Assembly (NCBI RefSeq): GCF_000699445.3
Contig: NC_067196.1
Coordinates: 46,541,364-46,605,363 of the forward strand
Origin: Schistosoma haematobium
Taxonomy: Eukaryota; Platyhelminthes; Trematoda; Strigeidida; Schistosomatidae
Length of the DNA: 64,000 nucleotides
Direction: 5' to 3'
Shown here: in pieces, positions 50,155-60,699 of the stretch
Layout: each line of letters begins with the position of its first letter
How positions within the stretch are numbered: position 1 is the first letter of the stretch
Position numbers and translations under genes: made by a program
Notes under the pieces: model-generated
Told to the model about the DNA's origin: nothing
The model's database searches: none
Seen by the model: the letters and a program-made list of their open reading frames with translations, nothing else

Positions 50155-50590
50155 TGTTAGGGACGTTAGATCCTCAGAAATCACTTGAAAAAGGACCTAA
50201 TTTTGTAATTTTATTTAGAAAATCTTAATTTCTTTGTTTTCGCACCAAAAGCGCTATTGTCACCTTCATGTCGTATTTCCCACTGCGAAATATCTTAAAT
50301 GCTGTTGGTACATTGTGTCTTTTAGTATGCTATTTTGTAACTCTCCCCAAGGACGGTTTTGCACTGTATATATACGTTTTGAATTGTGTTTGTTGGTATC
50401 GCTCGTGCTTCTGGTTTTTGCAGAATATGCTTCCCCATTCCAAGCTTTGACTTCTTCCTCTAGTTAGCGGGGCTGGAACGCATCAATAGCTAGTTTATTG
50501 GTCTTTGGTCACGAAGTCTTGTTCTCGTTCGCACATTAAGTGAACTCGTGATAGCTTTAAACCTAGCAATTCTGTATTAAAAAACAAACA
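50155..50590 (+). mobile_element. Candidate solo LTR, 436 bp, second family
   Basis: TG at 50155 and CA at 50589-50590 with flanks ATTCT (50150-50154) and ATTCA (50591-50595). Inside, the sequence is less AT-rich than its surroundings and has a TATA-like TATATATACG at 50367 and an open stretch of 60-77 codons in two frames without recognisable product. The assignment is by form only. Confidence 0.4.
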
Positions 50591-51209
50591 ATTCAATTAA
50601 TCGTTTTTCTTTCCTTTTATAACTTCATCTTTCTTTTATCTGTAATGTTTGATTTTTCTTGAATTAATCAATATTCTTATATTAAACCTCAAAGAAAAAA
50701 TATTTACACTACTTTTCACTATTTACTGTTTACAACTTAATATATACTTTTGATTTTCTTCATTGTAAAAAAAGAACAATTTTGTGGTTGCCATGCACAT
50801 TTAACTAACAGCATCGATGTACAACATTTTTTTCCTAATAATAACAAATTTCAGTATTTGTACTAAAGTAAACAAAACAACACGAAACAGATCTATAACT
50901 TCCTAAAACAAACATTTAGGTAGTAGATCAATAATGATACATCTAAATTGTACAAAATAAACTTGAAAATAATAGGTAATAGGAAATTTATTATTAAAGA
51001 AAAAAACTGCTGTAGGTATATTGTATTGAGTGCATGAATAGAATTCTATAGTTTCTGTTAAAGTGAATACAAAAGTTTAATACATAAAATAAACATTTAC
51101 ACAGAACAGAATAATTTCAATGAACCATAAGACCTCTATTGTAATGATATTTTATTCTGAGAATTACTGACAGTTCAAAAAAAATTATTTTAAACCATTT
51201 AAAACAATA

Positions 51210-51650
51210 TCGAGGCAATACTCACAGTATGTACATATGCTAATAAGAGACTGATCAATTGCAGTCTTAAATATCAATGCAAAGATTCAAGTAAACAATA
51301 TTAAGTAAATTTAAACTTCACCCTATAGCACAAGCAAGTGGCTATCAGGACTCAGTAGCTAAGTGGATAACGTGATGATATTTTAAGCGAACGGTACTGG
51401 GTTCGAGTCCGGGGGTGAACATCAACACTGAGATGCAGGCACATCCAGCTGATGAGTCGAAAATAGGATGAAACGCGCGTCCTGCATTCCACTGCTAGCC
51501 ACTATCCATCTTTTCTTATAATGTTTGTATATTAATGCAATATCAAGGCGATACGCACAGCATGTACATATGCCAATAAGAGACTGATCAATTGCAGTCC
51601 TAAACATCAGTCGAAAGCTTCAAGTAAACAATATCAAGTGTATTTATATA
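51210..51650 (+). repeat. Sm-alpha tandem, 333-bp period
   Basis: One complete unit and the start of a second. The block CTGATCAATTGCAGTC begins at 51251 and again at 51584, a spacing of 333 bases, which agrees with the known Sm-alpha unit length. Order within a unit: CTGATCAATT block, AAGTAAACAATAT, tRNA-like head (CAGTAGCTAAGTGGATAACG at 51352), hammerhead, ATATCAAGGCGATAC. It is the only direct tandem of this family in the window. Confidence 0.82.
51435..51495 (+). ncRNA. Hammerhead ribozyme, Sm-alpha type, core intact
   Basis: Core CTGATGA (51449-51455) and GAAAC (51470-51474 region). Stem II GTCG/GGAT has one mismatch; stem I ATCCAG/CTGCAT has one C-C mismatch; the GCAG/CTGC distal pairing is kept. 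Probably slower than the 19-kb ribozyme. Confidence 0.75.
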
Positions 51651-52119
51651 TAATTTTCTATTACTGGAAAAAACACTACCGAAGACTACTGAATTCAAAG
51701 ATTTAGATTTGTTTACGCATGTAGCATTTTAAATGTTTGATATTTATGATTCATATTTGTTTAGCAAATGTACAATTTTTTTTTGTTTAGCATTTCCATC
51801 AAGAAACTTCTATGGTGTTCTAGTTGTTTAGATGGATTTATACTTATAAAATTTGAGTAATGTTAACATTCGAAAAAGTCAACTACATTTGAAGATATTG
51901 TATTTAAAGTAATATTAAATTGTAGAGTTTCAGTTTGAAATAGGAGTTAGTGTAATGGGTTAAATAATGTTTGAGAATTTTTTTTATTTATGTTTGAAAC
52001 ATTAAATATGAAAAAGAACAGAAAATGATTTTCTATTTTCAACCTTAGGAAAAATGGATATTTCATAAGTATTAGAATGTATTTCAACAATGAACATAAA
52101 CATTTAACCATAAACACCC

Positions 52120-52610
52120 AAATGCCTTCGTACGGCCGAGAGTGGGTAGAGTCAGCTCTTTCTCTAAATGCTCTCACATGGCCACGCGTATACAGTCACT
52201 ACCAGTGAAGTTCTACTCATTGACTTCTAGCGACGTGTGTGTTGTTCACGAAATTGAGAGGACAAAAAGGGAATGTTCAGCGCTTTATCCGGGTTGGTGG
52301 ACACAGAGAGTTCACCTAGGGGAGTTGGAAAACCTTGACTGCAAACCGATGATGCGAATGGGTTACAGGATCCTGCGGGAACAAATGGTGTATGAACCTA
52401 TTGTTGATCACCGGCTACTACGGAAATGCATTTCCTGACGTTGTTCTCCTGCCTGGTGGATTAGACCTTTAGGTCAAAGGCTCCGGGTGTAGTTCCCTAA
52501 GAAAACCACCTGCTTTGGTCTGGGCATCAGAGTAGTATCACAGCCTTCATACAAATCGAATGATTTATGTGGCGCATATCTGTTTGGTGCCTCTTTGTAT
52601 TCATGTTTAT
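52120..52610 (+). repeat. GC-richer block with a 98-codon open frame
   Basis: About 490 bases of clearly higher GC than the surroundings. The plus frame from 52142 reads 98 codons (ending VDHRLLRKCIS), with no family recognised. The base composition and abrupt borders suggest an inserted repeat or an old element and not a host exon. From memory such blocks recur in schistosome DNA, which I could not check here. Confidence 0.4.
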
Positions 52611-53293
52611 GTGTTTAAATAATAATGATTAAGTATACAGAACAAAAATTCAACTTTTATTTCGAACAAGTAACACAATTTTTATAGGAATCCAAAAGTA
52701 TTTTAATCTAAAGTTATATTTTCACTGACACAATTTTTACAAAAAAAGATGTTAATTTAGAGTAGAATATTGAAACTGAGCTGTGTAATATCTCATAGCA
52801 AGTACGGTCGATTCAAAATAAGAATTTTCTGAAAAAAATCAAGAAAATTATAAACGTTGAACGCATCAAAGTTTCAAATCAACTAAAAAGTCATATTATC
52901 TCAAAACGAATGAATAATTTTGTTGTTCAGAGTAATTGTGTGAAATGGATTGTTAAAACTATGAGGTAAGTTTTTTTCCTTCATGATCAGAAGCATATTG
53001 ATATAAAGCTTCATCAATATGAAGTGGAATAGATTACATGAATTTATGTTATGAGGCCGATATACATAGAGTGGATGAGAACGTTACATTTCAACATATA
53101 CTAATATGAACTTAAGCTGAAGTTTGAAATCTAAACGAAGTTCAAACTAAATACAATTTAGTACTATCAATAATGATGAACTTCCGATGTCAGAGATTAT
53201 ATCTAGGCCTTATTGAAAATTATTATTATTTAGAAATACCTGAAACTTCTCATTCACACCTAAGTGAGTCTGAATAACAAGTACTAGTAGTAG

Positions 53294-53574
53294 TGTAGTG
53301 AACAAGAACACGGGTGGAACAATCGAATGTACTTGACAAATAATTACAAAGCATATCAATAAAATCTGTGAACTATATATTAAATCGTTCATTTGCAAAA
53401 TGTCCACCAACTGTCTCAAAATGCTTCAGACTTCATTGTTCTTACATTTTCATACAAATTGCATTCTATTTTAGCTCTTGCTTGCTTCATCTTCCTCCAT
53501 CTTCTGCCTCCAGACATTAAATTCCTGACTCGCGTCATATACTACTTATATCAATATAAGTAGCATGCACCACC
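53294..53574. mobile_element. Solo LTR, 281 bp, same family
   Basis: Begins TGTAGTGAACAAG and ends GCACCACC, with 4-base duplications GTAG on both sides (53290-53293, 53575-53578). Near the 3' end, CTACTTATATCAATATAAGT and AG form a palindrome (53543-53564) that also appears, less perfect, in the 24.5-kb copy. No internal region or second LTR seen. Confidence 0.72.
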
Positions 53575-53599
53575 GTAGTAGTAGCAAGAAATGTTTAAA

Positions 53600-55930
53600 A
53601 AAATTAAATGTCCTTTTTGCATCAAATGCCAGAGATATTGTAGGATTATAATTTGAAAGTAACAACAATATCGAACTATAACAATGAAAAAATAAAGCGA
53701 TCTAATATAAACCTTTTCAGAATCCGATTTTCAGTAAAATTTATCATTTTTAAAAAATAGAAAGATGAATCAATTCATTGAAAGTTATAGACAATTACAA
53801 TATGAGTATTACTGTTATTTAGAAGGATATCGCTGATATCTGCAGTGTTTTAATTTATATCAATAAAAATATTCACTTGCATCTTGATAGACGTTATTTA
53901 TTCTTGAAAACTGAAGAACATTCCATTGATTATAAGATGGTGGCTAGTCAGTTCAAAATATTTCATTCTTATCGAAAATCAGTAGCAGCTGAATTAGTTT
54001 AGTAGTATAATTTGTTATTGTAGAATTGATAGATGTGAGTTCAAGTCTTTAGGATAAGATCAATTTTTATGATCCAGAATTATATTAGTAATGATGAAGT
54101 GTTTTTATTCTCAATGAATTACTAATGAACACATCCACGTCAAAACGAAAATCAATAATATTTGATGGGGATATACAATTTTCCAATCTAAATTAAATCT
54201 TTTATTGATAATGTGCAATACCAGAGTTTCAAATTTTTGTCATGAGTATTTGTATTTGGTGAGAAGTAGACTTTAAGCTTCGGAATTCATTTGTAATTAT
54301 GGCATTTCCAACTAGACCTTTTGAAATCAAGTAAGCGAACCAATTAACATTCACAAGAATACACTGACTACTTAAGAAAAAAATAGCTTCCAGTTGAAAT
54401 GTGTTTGCATTTCACTACTATAGACCAGGAAGTACTGAACAGCTATGAAATTTGGAGTGCTTACCACTTAAAAGTCTTAAACTAGAACGAAACAATTGTG
54501 ATTCGCTTAATTTCACTATGTGATGAACACCTTTTAAAATAATGTTAAATCTATCGTTTGTGTTAAGAATTCATTAAACTATCTAGTTCATATGGAACAA
54601 ATTATTCTTGACTATTTTTTATAGCTTTTTTGTTACTCTTTTAATATAAACTAACACCTTGAATACTGGGTTATTGGTAAATTTATCTTTTATCCTTCTA
54701 TTCGTTTGTTTGATGGAAATTTTGCCTAGAAACAAGAATTTAATGAAAATGGCATATATATATATATTTAAAATTTAGCTATTTATCATTATTCTATTTT
54801 TATTATAATATAAAAATAACTAAGACAAACAAGAAATAACAAAAGGAACATAAACATGAACATAGAAGGGAAAAATAGCCAAGAAAAAAAATTATATCAA
54901 AAAAAAGATGAATAATATTGACCAATCAGTTCATTTTTACTGGTTCTACATAAAATCAATAATGAACCAATAAAATCTAAAGTAGGAAAAAAGTCAACAT
55001 TATTAATTTCAGTTTATTTATTCTGAAAGAATATATCTTTACACAGTGTTGATCATTAATATCAGTGGTATATGTATATATATATAAATAGAATATTAAC
55101 TGTACAAATGATTATTCCTTTCAAATTTAGCCATATATCAATATGATTATAATTGGAAATTTATTTGATTGATACTATAGTTACAATCATTGTTTGTTAT
55201 AATAAGTAGTATATAATATTTTAATCAAAACATCTAGTTCAAATCAATTAAAAACAATGTCAGTTATTAATTCATTGTGAAAACTAATATTATTAATACA
55301 AACAATGAGTCAACAACCTGTAAGTTGTATTTATTTAATATAAAATGTTTGCATTATACAAATTTTGTTAATGAATAGTAAGACCTTAGTGATTGAAACG
55401 GTTTAACTTGTTTAAAATAGGGAATATTAGAGTATTTTCTTACTTATTAAGTGGAAAATATTGTTGATTAATTATAATTTGAAATATTCCCATATTGTAA
55501 ATTTAGAACAACATATATAAGCGAACAATATTGTTTTCGGTTGGATCCTCATCAGGCTTTACTCTAATATACAGTAATATTTATATGCATATACGAAATT
55601 ATTAAACCAATGAAGGTAGTTTATAAGTCAATGATAACAATGGAAAAGATTGCATAATAAGTAAAATGTGAAAAGTACAAATTGGTAGTGTGATAACAGG
55701 TGTATTAGTTTTTGATAAGAATAATAATGGCTCAAATCAATATTACATAATCGGAAATAGGTCAATGATTAGAAAAATATAGAGAGTGAGATATAATGTT
55801 CGCTGATATATGTTGTTCTAGATTAATTATAAAGCTAACACAGTATCAATTACATTCATATTTCATTTGTAGGTATCAATGCCAAGGTTGAAACTTGATG
55901 GTTTTAAATAAATGAAATATTGAGTAGAAA
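53600..55930. other. AT-rich intergenic, no gene recognised
   Basis: No conserved coding or repeat signal seen; short AT runs near 54755 and 55070. Confidence 0.5.
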
Positions 55931-55932
55931 GT

Positions 55933-56157
55933 TAATAATCAATATATTTTTTTTATATCCCAAACAGTAAACAAATTTTTTTATTTTTGACATCTCGTGA
56001 CATAATGTAAGCTGCTTCTTTAGAATAACTAAACAACTCGGTTAAATAATTCAGTTATTTATTTAATCTGAAGAAATGGTTTACATTATGTCACGAAATG
56101 TCAGCAATACAATTTTTCTACTGTTTGGGATATAACAAAGAAATATATTAATTATCA
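55933..56157. repeat. Foldback, arms about 85 bp
   Basis: The left arm around 55940-56018 (ATATCCCAAACAGTAAACAA, TGACATCTCGTGACATAATG) is the inverse of 56068-56155, with several mismatches and a 45-base loop. No flanking duplication is clear. Confidence 0.62.
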
Positions 56158-57639
56158 AATTTCATCTGGTTATAAATAAATTCCCACTATTAGGAAGATA
56201 TATTTAGACATAGAATATTCTTTTCAGATTCTACAATTACTAGTTCAAATACTTGATTCAAGAAGATAGCCAAGTTCAAAGCAAATGTATCTGTCGAAAG
56301 ATAGAATTGTTTCCAAAACAACTTCGTTAGTAATAAAATTACTATTGCATATTATGTACGTGTTCCAAATTGTAGGTCATTCGGAAGTGTAATATTAACT
56401 ATTGAATCAAATATAAATAGTTGGAGATGAAAGAGATAAAATGTTTGATCATAGATTGTGTAAAGTATGAAGTGAAATGAAATGAAATAACGAATAGTAA
56501 TAATGAACGAGTGTTAAATCGAACCGTCACCTAAACAAGAAATCATTAATACGTTGAATCAAATCAATTCATTTAAATATAGTTAAAGATAGAATGTATA
56601 CATTTAACATATATACTAACTAGATTTGAAGTTAACCAAAGGTAAAATATGTATAGATCTGAGGTTTTCAGATGCAAAGTATCATTTTTGATTAATAAAC
56701 TTAGTAAATGGTATTGTATTCCTATCATTATATAACGTAATGATATAGCCAATTAGAGAAAAGAACTATCGATCGGACCAACGACACATAAAGCCGTACG
56801 AGCAGTTTAGTGTCCTTATCGGTTCTGTTTCCTGCTTAGCCCTGTCTGTTAAGTCCAGAACACAAATCTCAGACTCTGCGATATGAATCATTTATTTCAA
56901 AAATAATGGGTCTATATACAAACCAAACAGACTACATCGTACCATAAATCAGGAAACAACATTTGTACAAGATTTACCCAAATGTGGCTGTGAATAAGGG
57001 AGATAGTAATTGATAGATTGGGTATAACTCAAGAATGGTAAACCGTATAATAATAGTTCATAGGTCGAAATAAAGCTTGTGATAAGAAAAACACGAATAT
57101 GAGTAGTTTAGTTATTTAACAATTGCACAATTTAAAAATCAATGTTTAGTATAAGTCCAGAAATAGATTCCAACAGTTACCATTCATTATTCTCATCGAG
57201 ATATAACAATAAACAAAATGAAATCTTAATTTGAATACTAAATAAATCTGATTGTACATATAAATAATTATGTATAAGTAACTAAAGAGAATTAATGAAT
57301 GAATTAATTAATTATTTTACGACTTGTTAATTAACCAGTTTCAATTACTGATTATTAATGTTAATAAATGTAATGGGTAATAAGTTTATTGAATTAATAT
57401 TAAACTCTTTTATTTTACCTTATCATGTATTTTCATCATTTGTTTTATCGATTTTTTATAAATTATTTTTATTATTTATGATTTATTTTAATGAGAATCT
57501 CTTCATTCTACATAATGTTTGATAATAATGATTCAGTAAAGGAAATAATTGTTCAAATTTCCTATCGGGTCATGCAACCAGATAGAATGCAAATGAATTT
57601 AAGTTAAAATCATTTGATGCAATTGGTTCCCTTTATGAA

Positions 57640-57880
57640 TTTAAATAAAGCAAGAACAAATATTGGTGCAGAATAGTATGAATCCATATTATTTCGAGGT
57701 TTCTCGTCAGCTGCTTACAAACCAAAAAATGGAAATTTCCACCACCTGATCCTCCTAAATTATCTTAACTTTTCAAATTCTATTTAATTATTATTACGTA
57801 ACTTATCTTATGATTATTCAATTCCACTATTACACCACCCAACCCGAATTAATTCCTTTTGACCTCTGACCTGTTCTAGC

Positions 57881-57921
<41 letters not shown>

Positions 57922-58090
57922 GTTATTATTGTAACCCAGTTATTTACACTCATCTATGTCATTTGTTTTCACTCTATCTCAATGTAAAAATTCTATCACA
58001 TTTTTTGGTTTGTAAGCAGCTGACGAGAAACCTCGAAATAATATGAATTCATACTATTCTGCACCAATATTTGTTCTTGCTTTATTTAAA
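57640..58090. mobile_element. Terminal-inverted-repeat element, 451 bp
   Basis: 57640-57730 and 58000-58090 are 91-base inverted repeats with one mismatch. The 269-base interior holds an (AT)n run and no open frame. A 13-base direct repeat, AAAATCATTTGAT, lies just outside (57606-57618, 58088-58100), with 21 extra bases on the left. A non-autonomous DNA element or a foldback from reverse transcription; no transposase is seen. Confidence 0.75.
57881..57921 (+). repeat. (AT)n microsatellite inside the TIR element
   Basis: About 20 AT units with one ACAT interruption. Confidence 0.85.
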
Positions 58091-58117
58091 ATCATTTGAT
58101 TGATTCCTACTTGTTTG

Positions 58118-58280
58118 AATATGCGAGACTGATAGGTTCTGGGTTCAAATCTCGCGATGCAGGATCGTGGATGCGCACTGCTGAGGAGTCCTATACTAGG
58201 ACAAAACGGCCGTCCAGTGCTTCTAGGTTTTCCATTGTGGTCTAGCTTCAATTGACTCATGATTTCAACTATTGAAATAT
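58118..58280 (+). mobile_element. CTGAGGA-family SINE, partial
   Basis: Starts within the head (GCGAGACTGATAGGTTCTGG, GGGTTCAAATCTC) and runs to the tail TTGACTCATGATTTCAACTA. It abuts the TIR element at 57640-58090. Confidence 0.72.
58175..58220 (+). ncRNA. Hammerhead-like motif, G12 to A
   Basis: Perfect stems (GCACTG/CAGTGC, GTCC/GGAC) and CTGAGGA, but GAAAC is AAAAC (58203-58207). The change hits the general base, so activity should be strongly reduced. Confidence 0.62.
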
Positions 58281-58519
58281 AAAAGATGTTAAATTCTATT
58301 AATGTATTTGAAGTAATAATTCGTAAAGAGAAATTATGTTTGTTAATCTGAAGGTGTTTAAGCTAAAACAAATGTGAAACGTTGTCAAATGTTCTAAAAC
58401 TAAAGTGTGATACATACTAGTTGACAACATTATAGTGGTGTTTTGTTCACCCTTCTTAGCCATTATGAAAAAAATAATAAATTTTTTAAAACTAAATAAA
58501 CACATTCACGAGTAATCTA

Positions 58520-58910
58520 AGCAGTGATGGATAGTGGTTAACAGTGAAATCCAGGACATGGGTTTCGTCTTATTAGTGATTTGTCAGCTGGACGTACTTG
58601 GGTTCTATAGGTAATATTCACTCTGAGACACGAATTCACTACCGTTCGCTTGAAACGCTATAGCATTATTCACTTATCTAATGAGTTCAGGTAACCACTT
58701 GTTTGTTTAATGGAGTGTAGTTTAATTACTTCGAGTCCCGGAGTGGACATCAACTCTGGAATCCAACTAAATGCAGCTGATAAGAGCCGGATAGAACGAG
58801 CCACCATCCATTCCTGCGTAAAATTGTTTGTGACTTGGCAATCCACACAAGAAACTGATCATTCGTTGTCCTAAACATCAATGGGAAGATTCACACAACC
58901 AATATAAATG
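58520..58910. mobile_element. Decayed head-to-head pair of Sm-alpha units
   Basis: The minus-strand half (58525-58720) holds a damaged hammerhead (core CTGACAA, GAAAC kept) and an inverted head; the plus-strand half resumes with CGAGTCCCGGAGTGGACATC at 58736 and the Sm-alpha tail to about 58910. The plus-strand ribozyme is deleted down to CTGATAAGAGCCGG. Confidence 0.6.
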
Positions 58911-59029
58911 AATTAAAATAACCCATTCATTCAGTGGTTATTAAATAGAGTTATTTAACTAGATGGTTGCGATTACTCAGCAAGAAGCCCTACTCACTAC
59001 TCCTTACTATCTAACACGATTTTGAGTCT

Positions 59030-59130
59030 TTTACATCAGTGATCACGTCGCAACTTGATCGACAGAATCCCATCAAGATTAATGGACTAGATAGATATAA
59101 CATTGGCCAATGCTCAATCAGTCGACTATA
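59030..59130 (+). repeat. Relic of the 20-kb foldback family
   Basis: GCAACTTGATCGACAGAATC, AATGGACTAGATAGATATAA and TTGGCCAATGCTCAATCAG follow the order of 20330-20410. Confidence 0.45.
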
Positions 59131-59339
59131 AATAGAGTTGTTATTCCTTTTTTTCGTCTATTTATCATGCTCGTAATAGTTCTTGTGATTTTTATCTTTA
59201 TATAGCTTTAAATGAATTTCGCTAAAACTAGTTCAAATACGATGGATGTAAATAATTAGTGTTACTTAATCATAAACGATAGATTAAATAAGGAGAGAAT
59301 TAAAAAAACGATAAAAGACTAATAAATTCTGACTAGTGT

Positions 59340-59770
59340 TGGAGAAGGATAGTAGAAAGTTACGGGCGGCCAAACCAAAAAGTGGTATCAGTTCATTAAT
59401 TCACTAACTTCTGATCCGAGCCATGTTGGTAAATGTAGACTAATTGGTTGGAGTCCGTGCAACTACCGTAACCAGTGGCTGGAGTCTCTGAGCGACATGG
59501 CTCAGAATCAATCTCAGTGGCGCAGGTGTATACACTATCTGTTTTCCCTTAAATTACGAGATTAAAATTACTGTATATTTTTCTTTCTACGAATTAATCC
59601 TTTCTTTCTTTATCATATTGTTGTGTGCAATTTTTTGTATATTACTACTATTGATACAACGGTTTCTATAAATTTGGTGTTAATCTTGTCGTGCTAATGA
59701 AGTGTGGCAACTTGGACCAATGCATATATGTGCCAGATCCTACGTTGTAAATGACTGACTGACTGAAATA
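59340..59770 (+). mobile_element. 3' end of another RTE-like LINE
   Basis: The plus strand has a short coding tail (NQWLESLSDMAQNQSQWRRC around 59475-59535) like the C-terminus of RTE-type polyproteins, followed by a 3' untranslated part and a (TGAC)n run, GACTGACTGACTGA, at 59754-59767. The tail repeat differs from the GTAA tail of the 40.6 and 48.8 kb copies, so this is a different family. Only the last few hundred bases are present. Confidence 0.6.
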
Positions 59771-60479
59771 GATAAGAACCGATAGTTTTAATTTGTAGTA
59801 TGGTGAATCTTCGTAGATACTGTTCACTTGATTACTGGTTTAATATCTGAATAAAAAAGTCATTCAACTGTCTGATCTGAAGTGTATACAACCCTCAAAT
59901 GTAATACATAACTAATTATGAATTGTTATTAAAAAATTGACGCAGACGAAAAGGTAAGAAAAGATACGAGATGAGCATAAAATAGGAAATAACCAACTAA
60001 CTGATAAACGAAACACGTCCAATTATTGTCTCGTAGACGTTCGATTTTAAAGTCATTTGCATCATTCATAGCCTATTGTATTTTACTTTTAACTCATTAG
60101 CAACAAAAGTTATCGGACTAAATTATAAATACGAAAGTTGTTTAAATAGCTATACTTCATCATTATTTGATCAATCCATTATTGGTGATCAGCTGATCAG
60201 CTGAATTTAATCCAGACGCTTCAGTTATTGTTAACACTAGTTGCTTAGATCTTTTACTTTTTCTCTTTGCGATAAATATACACTTTATTTTACTTGTTCA
60301 TTGATAATTCCCTAATAGCATACTTTCAATTGACTATTGTGAGTTTTAAAATCTTTATTTAAAAACTCATATACAACTAAAATATGCTGTTTAATTAATG
60401 AAAACCTTTTTTTCAATAATTTCATTTTAAGAAATACATTTTATTCTGGCCAATAACATTCTTTATTTTAATAGTTGGG

Positions 60480-60690
60480 TTCATTAGTTAATTCAAGCTA
60501 GATTGCCATGGAAAACTTGCAAACACTGGACAACCGTTTCATCCTAGTACAGGACTCCTCAGCAGTGCCGATGCCGCTCGCGGAATTCCAACCCAGAAAC
60601 TATCGATCTCTCGCGCGTGACCACGTAATCTGTAAACCAATGAGTGTTAATGTCTAACTTCAACCAATCCACTCAATTGTGCCACTGTCT
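60480..60690 (-). mobile_element. CTGAGGA-family SINE, minus copy
   Basis: Minus-strand order head, ribozyme, tail, with the B-box region decayed (GGGTTGGAATTCC on the minus strand). It carries the one family ribozyme with an undamaged core. Confidence 0.7.
60523..60568 (-). ncRNA. Hammerhead ribozyme, CTGAGGA family, intact core
   Basis: On the minus strand CTGAGGA (60562-60556) and GAAAC (60540-60536) are both complete. Stem I GCACTG/CAGTGT, stem II GTCC/GGAT and stem III ACGG/TTGT pair, the last three with G-U closings. Cleavage after GTC (60529 side). Confidence 0.8.
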
Positions 60691-60699
60691 TTATTTTAT

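Noticed and set aside
50234..50467. Small protein gene in the GC-richer block
   Set aside because: Two overlapping frames are equally open and the block has LTR-like borders.
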